Counted from the stretch's first letter, positions 15,782 through 22,446 are shown. The stretch: 22,446 nucleotides of DNA from CAXTTV01 sp964247295 (GCA_964247295.1 CAXTTV010000067.1:1-22446), one strand, 5' to 3'. Numbers and translations: made by a program. Notes: generated by a model from the sequence alone, not told the origin.

Positions 15782-15820
15782 AAAAAAGCCTGGAAGAGAA
15801 AGCCTCTTCTGGGCCTTTTT
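15782..15820 (+). terminator. Terminator of the polymerase/HTH operon
   Basis: A-rich bases lead into a stem in which GGAAGAG pairs with CTCTTCT and the outer GCC pairs with GGC, with mismatches between. TTTTT (15816-15820) closes it. It lies about 35 bases after the stop. A-run before and T-run after suggest it could work in both directions. Confidence 0.75.
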
Positions 15821-15942
15821 GTCACCAAATGTATCAAAGCTATAGATCAAGGCGTGTACGAGACAGAGCTTATTTTTTGTGGCAGCGATGGTTTTCCAGC
15901 CGATCCGGAATCGGTTGGATAGAAATAAATGGGTTGTTATAC

Positions 15943-17580
15943 ATGGAGAGATGGAAAAAAAAGGTGGAAGAGGCGGAGATTATCCCCGGAATGGAAGTGG
16001 ATGATACTGAAGGAGATCTGGGGCAAAATGATCTCACGAAAGCAAAAGTTAAGAGTATCGTCAAAGATAAGCAGGGCCGGGTGGAAGAGATCAAGGTTGA
16101 GAAAGGGGCCATCTTTCGTAAGACCATTGACATTCCCGCCAATCGAATCGAGCAGATCAACCCTGCTGAGGGATTGATCAAAGTCGACATAAAAGAGCAG
16201 GAACTAGAGAGCCTGGATGGATTAAAGGAGCAGACGATCCCTGTAGAGCAGCACCAGACCGAGCAGCAGGGGGTGCTTGATGAAGTAGAGCAACAGGCCC
16301 CAACGGAGCAGGGGATGCGTGAGAAAGAGGCTGGTGTTCCCGTCAAGCGGTCGGGAGGTGGATTATTTCGGATTGTTGGTCCGGGTCTGTTGGCCGGTAC
16401 CTCAGGAAATGACTCCTCGGCGGTTACAGCCTACGCCATTGATGGTGCCAGCATTGGGTATGGACATCTATGGCTTATGCTTATCTCGACCCCATTGTAT
16501 CAGGCCGTTCAATACTCCTGCGCCAAAATTGGGCGGATCAGCGGCAAAGGTATCTCACAACTTTTAAGCGAGCAATATGGTCTACCAGCCTCGCTCATTG
16601 TCTGCCTTTTGCTCGTGGTTTCAAATGTTGTCCTGCTCGCGGCTGATCTGGCGGCCATTGGCAGTGGCCTGGAGCTAATCACCGGCATCAGTTGGATCTG
16701 GTTTGTCCTGCCGATCGCCTTTGCACTCTGGTATCTCACCGTTTTTCGCAACTTTGAGACCTTTAAGAAAATCTTCCTGGTCATGAGTTTTGTCTTTATC
16801 ACCTATATCATCACCGCCTTTTTCTCGCACGCCGATTGGGGATCAGTCTTGAGGCATACTTTTGTGCCGCAGATAGATCTTAGTTTCAGCTTTGTTAGCA
16901 GCGCCGTCGCCCTGTTGGGAGCGACCATTTCTCCGTACTCCATGTTCTGGCAGACAAAAGGTGAGATTGAAGAGAGGCGGACGGGGACCATCAAGCAGCA
17001 GATGCGAGCGGCCTGGTGGGATGTTGCCAGTGGCACAATCAGTGGACAGATGGTTGCCTACTTTATCATCATCACCACCGCCTCAACCCTGTTTCTACAT
17101 CATCAGGGGATCAGTACCGCCGCCGACGCCGCCAGATCTCTAGAGCCGATCGCGGGGCCCCTGGCCCGCTACCTTTTCGCCATTGGCCTAATTGGTTCGG
17201 GAATGGTTGCTGTGCCAGTCCTGTTAGCAAGCACCTCATACGCTATTACCGGCAGCATTGGCTGGTCATCCGGGCTTTCCAAGCAGCCCTGGCAGAACGA
17301 AGGCTTCTACCTGATCCTCACCGGAGCCCTGGTCGCCAGTCTGGTGATCGCCCTGATCGGGATCAACCCGATCCAGCTCCTCTTCTGGGCAAACATCCTC
17401 GCGGGAGTGCTGGCCCCGGTCCTGGTACTCGCCATCCTATTATTAGGAAATAACCCCAGGATCATGCGAGATCAGCGTTTGGGGAGGATCACCAACTTCT
17501 GCCTTGTACTGGTTGTCGCGATCCTGGTAATCGCAGTCAGCTTGCTCTTTTATGGAATAGCGACCGGGCAGGGCAGCTAA
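15943..17580 (+). CDS. Nramp-related (NRMT-like) metal transporter with PRC-like N-terminal domain
   Basis: The 545-aa form starts at ATG 15943. The frame extends to 15829 but that part is not protein-like and abuts the terminator; later starts (GTG 15964, ATG 15991) are possible because no clear ribosome site is seen. Residues 15-80 form a PRC-barrel-like domain (GMEVDDTEGDLG, VKSIVKDKQGRVEEIKVEKG, IDIPANRIEQI). An acidic Gln/Glu linker spans 82-130. The transporter begins at 143 with GPGLLAGTSGNDSSAVTAY: the DPGN metal motif of classical Nramp is replaced by GNDSS (155-159). In TM6, LLGATISPYSMFWQ (324-337) lacks the Met-Pro-His motif and resembles the TTISPYLFFW of Nramp-related Mg2+ transporters. 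About ten further hydrophobic segments follow. Magnesium or another hard divalent ion is a likelier substrate than iron or manganese. Confidence 0.82.
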   Translation: MERWKKKVEEAEIIPGMEVDDTEGDLGQNDLTKAKVKSIVKDKQGRVEEIKVEKGAIFRKTIDIPANRIEQINPAEGLIKVDIKEQELESLDGLKEQTIPVEQHQTEQQGVLDEVEQQAPTEQGMREKEAGVPVKRSGGGLFRIVGPGLLAGTSGNDSSAVTAYAIDGASIGYGHLWLMLISTPLYQAVQYSCAKIGRISGKGISQLLSEQYGLPASLIVCLLLVVSNVVLLAADLAAIGSGLELITGISWIWFVLPIAFALWYLTVFRNFETFKKIFLVMSFVFITYIITAFFSHADWGSVLRHTFVPQIDLSFSFVSSAVALLGATISPYSMFWQTKGEIEERRTGTIKQQMRAAWWDVASGTISGQMVAYFIIITTASTLFLHHQGISTAADAARSLEPIAGPLARYLFAIGLIGSGMVAVPVLLASTSYAITGSIGWSSGLSKQPWQNEGFYLILTGALVASLVIALIGINPIQLLFWANILAGVLAPVLVLAILLLGNNPRIMRDQRLGRITNFCLVLVVAILVIAVSLLFYGIATGQGS

Positions 17581-18062
17581 GACCGAGATGAGATCAAAAT
17601 CGCCACCCGTCCCTGAGTCGCGGCATCAATCTCAGTATCAGTAGGTAGGTGATTCTTTTCGAACTGGAGGCCAATCATGCGGGCATTCTTAACACCCTTT
17701 TCCGTGAGATAGGCGCGTGTCATCTCAACAACTATAGCCCTATCTTCAATGAGCTCGGCAAAACCTTGGAGCTCGATACCCTGAATAGTAATCTGAACAA
17801 GCGCACCGCCACGGAGATTTTTCGACCATGGGCTACCAGTAAAAACAACAAGCTTGCCTTGATTGCGCCAATAGGAAATAGGAGTTGTAAACGAGCGTCC
17901 ACTTTTTCGGCCCGTAAAAGTCAAAAGTAGCACATTTTTGCTTACAATGCGGTGAAGGAATGGCACTCGCAGGATTCCAGCCATCGCCTTATTCACAAAT
18001 GCTGGTGGCCTACGTGGGCCATCGGTTGATTGTCGAGCAGAAGTTGAGGGTGAAGTCGCCAT
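17577..18062 (-). CDS. Deazaflavin (F420)-type nitroreductase-family oxidoreductase
   Basis: The 161-aa protein matches the Ddn-like split-barrel family. After a polar N-terminal tail (residues 1-20), it has HRIVSKNVLLLTFTGRKSGR (37-56), then TTPISYWRNQGKLVVFTGSP (59-78), the family core that binds the deazaflavin cofactor. WSKNLRGGALVQITIQG follows (79-95), then a helical part and the basic end. Relatives reduce nitro-compounds or enones using F420H2; some bind FMN or heme instead. AAAGGAG lies 10 bases before the ATG. Its TAG overlaps the TAA of the convergent transporter gene. The Rrf2 regulator lies upstream in the same direction, and a copy of its operator-like half-site is about 100 bases before this start. 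Confidence 0.85.
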   Translation of the reverse strand: MATSPSTSARQSTDGPRRPPAFVNKAMAGILRVPFLHRIVSKNVLLLTFTGRKSGRSFTTPISYWRNQGKLVVFTGSPWSKNLRGGALVQITIQGIELQGFAELIEDRAIVVEMTRAYLTEKGVKNARMIGLQFEKNHLPTDTEIDAATQGRVAILISSRS

Positions 18063-18151
18063 GTTATAATCGCTCCTTTAATAAAATGTAAGGCTTTTTG
18101 CCTTCAGGTCAATCTAGCAGACAAAAAAAATCTTTCAGACTCAAATGCAAC

Positions 18152-18166
18152 TTATAGAAACACAGT
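18152..18166. promoter_or_regulatory. Second copy of the Rrf2 operator half-site
   Basis: TTATAGAAACACAGT here matches TTATAGACACAGT at 18653-18665, apart from two extra A residues. It lies about 90-105 bases upstream of the deazaflavin oxidoreductase start and just past the Rrf2 stop. It could let the Rrf2 protein act on that gene. Confidence 0.35.
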
Positions 18167-18180
18167 TTTTTACAAAAAAG

Positions 18181-18624
18181 TCAGCGCTTAGATCCAGCGG
18201 TGCGATTCGCCACATCGGCCAGAGTATAGGTTGTGAGCGCCTCAAGCAGTTGCATCTCCGCCCTTTTCCTGATCTCGCTTAGAATACCATCTAGACTGGC
18301 GCTCATTGAAGATGAAGGGATACACCCGGTTGTCCCTGTATTCTGTGTTTTCTCCTGCTCAAGAGTTTGGACAGCCCGGTAGACATCGGCCAGAGTGATT
18401 TTTTCGGCGGATCGAGCCAGACGGTAGCCACCACTGCGGCCCTCGTAGGCCTCCACAAGATCGGCTTTAACCAGACGGGCGAGGACGCGGCGCAGAAACG
18501 TCACATGAGAATGAATATCGTTCGCGATCGTCCCACTGGAACAGATTTCCTGTGGACCAAAGCGAACCAGAACCACCAGGGCGCGCATCGCAATCGCGAA
18601 CCATCCATCCGTCAGAGAGTCCAT
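18181..18624 (-). CDS. Rrf2-family transcriptional regulator
   Basis: The 147-aa form starts at ATG 18622-18624, 5 bases after AAAGGG; the upstream in-frame ATG (18756) runs across the palindromic site and is not used. Residues 6-70 are the winged helix: FAIAMRALVVLVRFG, then SGTIANDIHSHVTFLRRVLARLVKADLV, and the wing GRSGGYRLAR typical of Rrf2 proteins. KITLADVYRAVQ (75-86) follows. Fe-S members such as IscR and NsrR have three cysteines after this point; here only Cys101 is present there (another Cys, C28, is in the winged helix), so an Fe-S cluster is unlikely. It may sense thiols, redox state or a small ligand. It is divergent from the larC-like gene, and the shared 171-base spacer has an inverted repeat. 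Confidence 0.88.
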   Translation of the reverse strand: MDSLTDGWFAIAMRALVVLVRFGPQEICSSGTIANDIHSHVTFLRRVLARLVKADLVEAYEGRSGGYRLARSAEKITLADVYRAVQTLEQEKTQNTGTTGCIPSSSMSASLDGILSEIRKRAEMQLLEALTTYTLADVANRTAGSKR

Positions 18625-18642
18625 ACCAACCCTTTCATTGTA

Positions 18643-18665
18643 ACTGTGTTTTTTATAGACACAGT
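18643..18665. promoter_or_regulatory. Inverted-repeat operator between rrf2-type and larC-like genes
   Basis: ACTGTGT (18643-18649) and ACACAGT (18659-18665) are perfect inverted halves with a 9-base A/T spacer, 23 bp in all. It lies about 20 bases before the Rrf2 start and 130 before the LarC start. Size and layout fit a dimeric Rrf2 operator, probably autoregulatory. Confidence 0.6.
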
Positions 18666-18795
18666 ATACTCGAAAAAGAAGAGAAGAGCAAGGGAACATA
18701 TTGAGGCTTCTCCAAAAAAGGCATATACTAATCGTAGCTTCCCTGGTTATAAACATTTGTGCGCCGGGGGAGATTGGCAGGAGAGAAGAGGGTTT

Positions 18796-20043
18796 ATGGG
18801 AAAAGCCATTTACATTGACTGTTTTTCAGGTGTTAGCGGAAATATGTTGTTGGGAGCTTTATTGGATGCTGGTCTTTCATTAGATCAGTTAAATCAGGAG
18901 CTTGGAAAATTAGGATTGCCCAATTGGGAGATTGTCGCGACCAGAGAGATGCGGCAAATGCTCGCGGGTACGCACGTCGAGGTCAAGATCGGCAAAGAGA
19001 CAAAGCACCGTCGTCTACCAGACATTCGTCAGATTCTACAGGTCAGTACGTTAGATGTAGAGTTGCAGGAGCGGGCGATCGGTATATTTACCGCCCTGGC
19101 GCGTTCGGAGGCGCGGGTGCATGGGATGGAGCCTGAGAGTGTTCACTTTCACGAAGTTGGGGCCGTCGACGCGATCATCGATATCGTAGGTTTTGTCATT
19201 GGGCTGGATCTTTTAGGGATTACCCAGGTTTTCGCCAGTGCTTTACCGCTGGGATCGGGTTGGATACGAGCCGCGCATGGCTGGTTGCCGGTACCAGGGC
19301 CCGCCGTCCTCTATCTATTGGAGGCAGCACAGGCCCCGATCCGCTCGGATGACACCCAGGCGGAGCTTGTAACGCCGACCGGCGCGGCCATCCTCACAGC
19401 GCTGGCAGAGTTTCGGCGACCAGCAATCACCTTCTCGAAAGTGGGATTTGGTCTGGGAACGCGCCGGCTTGAGAGGCCCAACGCTCTCTGCGTCTGGATT
19501 GGCAATCTTCAACCAGCCGATAAAGAGTTTATGCAACAAAGATCGGCGTTTTCTCGTGTAGTCTCGCGAGGTTCTCAGGGAAAGAAGGTCAGTAGTGCCG
19601 CGCCAATGGGTTCCGCACCGATGCACTATACTGAAGAAGGACAGGTCGCCTGGGATCAGATGTGGACTGATTTCTGTGATCTTGCGGTCGATGGTGGGCC
19701 GCCGCATCGTGGGGATCTTTTAGAGCCAGTTTCCTTGGAGGAGATCCATGCGGACCCCGAGGGGTATGAGCGCGCAGTGCGAGAGATCGAACGGGGGTTC
19801 TCTCTGGTCGCCCCACTTGCGAGCGTCAAAAGTACAACTCCTGGTTGGGTCGGTCTGGCCTGTGAGGATGAAGAGATGGCCTTATGGATGTTGCAGGCCA
19901 TCATTCCAGAGAATGTCAGCGTCAGACGCGAAGGGCAAAATCTCTTTTTGCCAGCCGGGCCAGCATTTGAGATCGAAAAAGAGATCAAGAACGTTATCAC
20001 CGTTGTCGCGAAAACCTATCATTACTGGTCTGAGCACCTTTAA
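18796..20043 (+). CDS. larC: LarC-type nickel-pincer cofactor protein with unusual C-terminal half
   Basis: The 415-aa product starts at ATG 18796 (AGGAGA 11 bases before). Residues 1-235 are a LarC N-terminal domain: DCFSGVSGNMLLGALLDAG (8-26), VHFHEVGAVDAIIDIVG (116-132), LPLGSGWIRAAHGWLPVPGP (150-169) and LVTPTGAAIL (191-200). LarC inserts nickel into the pyridinium-bisthiocarboxylate cofactor of lactate-racemase-type enzymes, at the cost of CTP. The C-terminal half does not look like the usual LarC2 domain. After a linker (240-285) it carries WTDFCDLAVDGGPPHRGDLL (290-309), a helix with ERAVREIERG, TPGWVGLACEDEEMALWMLQA (348-368) and NVSVRREGQNLFLPAGP. I do not recognise this second domain. 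No larA, larB or larE is in the window. The gene is one continuous frame, unlike Lactobacillus larC, which uses a frameshift. Confidence 0.82.
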   Translation: MGKAIYIDCFSGVSGNMLLGALLDAGLSLDQLNQELGKLGLPNWEIVATREMRQMLAGTHVEVKIGKETKHRRLPDIRQILQVSTLDVELQERAIGIFTALARSEARVHGMEPESVHFHEVGAVDAIIDIVGFVIGLDLLGITQVFASALPLGSGWIRAAHGWLPVPGPAVLYLLEAAQAPIRSDDTQAELVTPTGAAILTALAEFRRPAITFSKVGFGLGTRRLERPNALCVWIGNLQPADKEFMQQRSAFSRVVSRGSQGKKVSSAAPMGSAPMHYTEEGQVAWDQMWTDFCDLAVDGGPPHRGDLLEPVSLEEIHADPEGYERAVREIERGFSLVAPLASVKSTTPGWVGLACEDEEMALWMLQAIIPENVSVRREGQNLFLPAGPAFEIEKEIKNVITVVAKTYHYWSEHL

Positions 20044-20067
20044 AAGGAGTGAGCGGCAGGTTAGAGA

Positions 20068-20331
20068 TCACGAGGCGGGTTTACGGCGACTGAGCTTAAC
20101 TGGTTCGCTACCGTCCTCAGATTCCAGCCAGAAAATGCTCTCCAGAGGTAGATCAAAGTATAAAGCGATCTGCAGAGCCAGTTCGATCGAGGGAACGTAG
20201 CGTCCCACCTCTAGAGCGATAATCGTGTGTCGGGTTACCAGGAGATCCTCGGCAAGTTGTTCCTGGGTCAGTTCATGCTCGCGTCGCAGTTCTCGGAGTC
20301 GATTAGCCACGCGCGGTTTTTTATTACTCAT
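20068..20331 (-). CDS. XRE-family HTH regulator
   Basis: The 87-aa protein is a lambda-repressor-type HTH with little else: RVANRLRELRREHELTQEQL, AEDLLVTRHTIIALEVGRYV (recognition helix VTRHTIIALE) and PSIELALQIALYFDLPLESIF, then a short basic tail. This size and sequence fit the small regulators that partner membrane proteins. Its ATG lies inside the last codons of the upstream membrane-protein gene (ATGAGTAA shared, 8-base overlap), so its translation is probably coupled to it. Confidence 0.9.
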   Translation of the reverse strand: MSNKKPRVANRLRELRREHELTQEQLAEDLLVTRHTIIALEVGRYVPSIELALQIALYFDLPLESIFWLESEDGSEPVKLSRRKPAS

Positions 20332-21043
20332 GTTTCACAATCCTTAAGCGTGGGGATGGCCCATCCTCCTCATCTTCAATATCCGCCTCTGTCAGATCCT
20401 GCCAGCGCAGTTGTAGTAATTTTATAATATATGTGAGCCGGGCCGCAAAGAGCAGCAGCAATAGATGAACAACGACCGAAGCGCGCCATGGTAGAAGAAA
20501 CTGATAGACTAAGCAGAGTAAGACGATGAGAATGACCACGAAACGGAGCGTAAACATCCCAGTCTCATTGGCTGCGCTGGCCTGAAACTCATCGTGCTCG
20601 GAGCCATAGGCATCTCCACTCACAAAAACAATGCTAGCAAGCAAGTAGAAAATAAATGTTATCAGAAACATGCAGAATAAAAGCAGCCCGATACTAACCA
20701 CCAGCAGAGTGGATTGTTTGCTCTCAAGAAGAGTGGGTAACAGATTGTCAAACAGAAAAAGTGGAATGGTAAGCAAAAAGGAGTCGATCATAGCCTTTGC
20801 GAAGATGCGCCAGTCCAGCCATAATTCGACATACCGAGGTTTGCGAATGATACGCGCAAAATTTCGTAGCAATTTGGTAGAAGCCAAAGCAGACTGTTGT
20901 GCCCTGGGGGGTAGAATCCGAGCTAACCAGGATATACAGATTGCCAGACCCAGAGCGAAAAGCGCAAACAGATTATGCGACCATTGACTGTAGGATAAAT
21001 ACCACTTGCGTAAAAGTTTTGGTAGTTGGGCGAAAAGCCTCAT
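20324..21043 (-). CDS. Multi-pass membrane protein coupled to the XRE regulator
   Basis: The 239-aa protein has five or so hydrophobic segments: around 25-41, 87-107, 114-142, 165-188 and 190-208. The loop between the third and fourth is acidic (GDAYGSEHDEFQASAANETG, 143-162), and the C-terminus is acidic then basic (LTEADIEDEEDGPSPRLRIVKHE). It starts at ATG 21043 with AGGGGA 5 bases before it. Small XRE regulators are often paired with membrane proteins of the DUF2178-like type, where the DNA-binding protein is thought to be held or modulated by the membrane partner; membership in that family is only suggested. No transport motif was recognised. Confidence 0.75.
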   Translation of the reverse strand: MRLFAQLPKLLRKWYLSYSQWSHNLFALFALGLAICISWLARILPPRAQQSALASTKLLRNFARIIRKPRYVELWLDWRIFAKAMIDSFLLTIPLFLFDNLLPTLLESKQSTLLVVSIGLLLFCMFLITFIFYLLASIVFVSGDAYGSEHDEFQASAANETGMFTLRFVVILIVLLCLVYQFLLPWRASVVVHLLLLLFAARLTYIIKLLQLRWQDLTEADIEDEEDGPSPRLRIVKHE

Positions 21044-21143
21044 ATCGTTCCCCTAAGATTGTAAGGATGCTTTTCGCTTTACCCTACCTGTCAAGTATAT
21101 CTCTGTCAAGCCCCTGCCGTAGAGATGGTAGTGACCATAAATT

Positions 21144-21626
21144 TTAGCAAAGAGGTTTAAGCGTATATTCAACAGCTTTCAGTTCCTGGCTGAAGACAAA
21201 TTCGCCTGCTATGTTTTGACCAGCAAGTATCTGTGGCAGCCAGTACTGAGCATCATCCCACATTTTTTCGTACGGAATATTGTCCTTTTTAAACCATATC
21301 GGCTTGATCTCTTCTGACTCTTGAGGTTCTCCTTCCCATTTGACGGCTGTAAAAACATGGACTTGTTGGTCCCAACTTCCATCCTCGATATGAGGAAAGT
21401 AGAAGTTAAATATACCTACTTTGTGAAGTTCGGGTACGAGAACGTAGATTTCTTCTGTTACTTCTCTTCTTGCTGCCCCTTCGATACTTTCTCCATTTTC
21501 AACCTTTCCTCCAATTCCAAGCAGATAATCTTTCCCAAACCCCGTCTTTTTCAATCCTAATAAAACTTCATTTCCTCGTAATAAAAAGGTAAGCGTTCTT
21601 AATGCTAGTAATCTCAAATGTATCAT
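21144..21626 (-). CDS. Nudix hydrolase, MTH1/8-oxo-dGTPase-like
   Basis: The 160-aa protein carries the Nudix box at 40-62: Gly40, Glu46, Arg54-Glu55, Glu58-Glu59 (GGKVENGESIEGAARREVTEE). The Gly near the box end is Tyr61. The rest follows human MTH1 closely: ESEEIKPIWFKKDNIPYEKM (103-122), MWDDAQYW (122-129), and a C-terminus GEFVF followed by a strand EYTL. MTH1-type enzymes remove oxidised purine nucleotides from the pool. The ATG (21624-21626) touches its AGAGG site. The TTG three codons later, 8 bases from that site, may be the true start and would remove three residues. No partner gene is close on the same strand. Confidence 0.88.
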   Translation of the reverse strand: MIHLRLLALRTLTFLLRGNEVLLGLKKTGFGKDYLLGIGGKVENGESIEGAARREVTEEIYVLVPELHKVGIFNFYFPHIEDGSWDQQVHVFTAVKWEGEPQESEEIKPIWFKKDNIPYEKMWDDAQYWLPQILAGQNIAGEFVFSQELKAVEYTLKPLC

Positions 21627-21723
21627 CCTCTCTTTACCTTCTTTGTGCCCTCATTCTATCAAGTTCCTTGTCTTTTGGGAAGTTCCAGGCTACGATTTCA
21701 GGGCTATTGAATTCTCTTCTTCA

Positions 21724-21796
21724 GCCGCCTCCAGCGGCGTGAAAGAGGGGGAGATGAGCGGGGACACCCCGCACCCCCAGGGGTGCAAACCCCTGG
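21724..21796. repeat. REP-like cluster of GC-rich palindromes
   Basis: Four small palindromes are packed together: GCCGC/GCGGC (21724-21738), GCGGGG/CCCCGC (21758-21772), GCACCCC/GGGGTGC (21771-21786) and CCAGGGG/CCCCTGG (21777-21796). The last two overlap and cannot both form. They lie between the divergent Nudix and MazG-like genes, in sharp contrast to the AT-rich flanks. The layout resembles dispersed intergenic repeats. Confidence 0.6.
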
Positions 21797-21865
21797 AACC
21801 CCTTTCTTCTGAGAATGAAATGGCCCTGCTACGATGTGTTAAAAATGGAAAAATAGAGGTTTTCT

Positions 21866-22189
21866 ATGCGGAAGGAATATCATAAGCTGGTACGGGACCG
21901 TATACCGGAGATTATTCAAGACAATGGTGGGCAATACGAAGTGACGATCTTGACTGAGGTCGATTATGAGAAGGCTCTGCGAACAAAGCTTGTAGAGGAG
22001 GCTAACGAAGTGGTCGAGGCTTCGACCCGGCATGATATGATTACTGAGCTAGCTGATATTCAGGAGGTTGTGCAAGCTTTGATGAAAGTATACGTAATTT
22101 CTCCCGAGGCGCTTCAACAAGAGCAGGAGAGGCGACGAAAGGATAGAGGCAGTTTTGATAAGCGGCTCTATCTGCTCTGGTCAGAATAG
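21866..22189 (+). CDS. MazG-like nucleotide pyrophosphohydrolase
   Basis: The 107-aa protein starts with YHKLVRDRIPEIIQDNG (5-21), the usual opening of small all-alpha NTP pyrophosphohydrolases. The metal-binding pattern is present: EEANE at 44-48 (E44, E45, E48) and ELAD at 61-64 (E61, D64). Such enzymes hydrolyse non-canonical nucleoside triphosphates or related phosphates to monophosphates. GAGG lies 6 bases before the ATG. It precedes the methyltransferase by 47 bases on the same strand. With the divergent Nudix gene, it hints at a nucleotide-pool cleaning neighbourhood. Confidence 0.9.
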   Translation: MRKEYHKLVRDRIPEIIQDNGGQYEVTILTEVDYEKALRTKLVEEANEVVEASTRHDMITELADIQEVVQALMKVYVISPEALQQEQERRRKDRGSFDKRLYLLWSE

Positions 22190-22236
22190 TAATCGTTCTC
22201 AGGGTAATTATTTTGCAAGGAAAGCAGGATATTTCT

Positions 22237-22446
22237 ATGTCAGACATAAATAATCCACAATACTTGTTGAAAGATCAGTACCAGAGTGCTGATAACTTGA
22301 ACGCTCGTATCGGTCTTCATAAGCGCTTCAGCACAAATCCAGAAGATTGGCACCGCTGGGTATTTGATCAGTTTCATTTGAAACCAGGGAGTCGAATTTT
22401 AGAGCTTGGTTGCGGTTCCGGCCTGCTCTGGAAGAAAAACCTGGAT
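22237..22446 (+). CDS. Class I SAM-dependent methyltransferase (partial)
   Basis: The first 70 codons are present before the window ends. AGGA lies 8 bases before ATG 22237. The N-terminal part (LLKDQYQSADNLNARIGLHKRF) is followed by a helix (DWHRWVFDQF) and motif I, ILELGCGSGLLW (residues 55-66), the SAM-binding glycine loop. The substrate cannot be judged from this part. The gene may be co-transcribed with the MazG-like gene. Confidence 0.85.
   Translation, partial: MSDINNPQYLLKDQYQSADNLNARIGLHKRFSTNPEDWHRWVFDQFHLKPGSRILELGCGSGLLWKKNLD

Noticed and set aside
18090..18104. AAGGC-TTTTT-GCCTT hairpin before the deazaflavin gene
   Set aside because: Five-base stem only, without a T-run on the minus strand.
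1..22446. CRISPR array, tRNA or rRNA genes, complete insertion sequence
   Set aside because: No spaced direct repeats, no tRNA arm pattern and no transposase other than the Rpn remnant were seen by eye.

Overview
The window looks like chromosomal DNA of a soil-type, many-gene bacterium. The best guess is Ktedonobacteria (Chloroflexota). This rests on the mixture seen: secreted bulb-type lectin proteins, a pentapeptide-repeat protein with a TIR-like tail, an Rpn-family nuclease remnant, an F420/deazaflavin-type oxidoreductase, an Nramp-related transporter with a PRC-like N-terminus, and GC-rich palindromic intergenic repeats. It is an inference, not a database result. The sequence is draft quality: ten Ns split one gene, and two other genes carry a single reading-frame break.

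Layout. 1-994: the 3' end of a TetR-type regulator and an unrecognised 187-aa protein. 1180-4460 (minus strand): a cluster of three secreted proteins, made of a streptogrisin-like serine protease and two bulb-lectin paralogues, one broken by a frameshift. All three share an Asp-Ser-Pro-Ala-Ala motif just before the first mature cysteine, and two share a C-terminal TGPFG-Cys tail. 4461-5164: AT-rich, gene-poor, with overlapping inverted repeats. 5165-8945 (minus): an Rpn-family remnant, then an alpha/beta hydrolase, an FAD oxidoreductase, a PhzF-family isomerase and a 47-aa membrane peptide, arranged like one catabolic operon. 9081-10181 (minus): the pentapeptide/TIR-like protein. Divergent from it is a 41-aa membrane peptide with its own terminator.

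10680-13092: a good sigma-70-like promoter and a concentric dyad precede a large secreted beta-propeller-like protein that contains the assembly gap; a small ORF with a 16-bp inverted repeat follows. 13142-15820: the most interesting unit. It is a two-gene operon of a 646-aa protein with family-B DNA polymerase-like motifs and a 214-aa helix-turn-helix protein, closed by a terminator. The organisation recalls polymerase/terminal-protein or replication modules, but no hallmark of a mobile element was found.

15943-18624: an Nramp-related transporter, converging with a deazaflavin-dependent oxidoreductase, then an Rrf2 regulator with a palindromic operator-like site in front of it. 18796-20043: a LarC-type nickel-pincer cofactor protein with an unusual C-terminal half, divergent from the Rrf2 gene. 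20068-21043: an XRE regulator overlapping a membrane-protein gene. 21144-22446: an MTH1-like Nudix hydrolase, a REP-like palindrome cluster, a MazG-like pyrophosphohydrolase and the start of a SAM methyltransferase. No tRNA, rRNA, CRISPR array or complete insertion sequence was seen.
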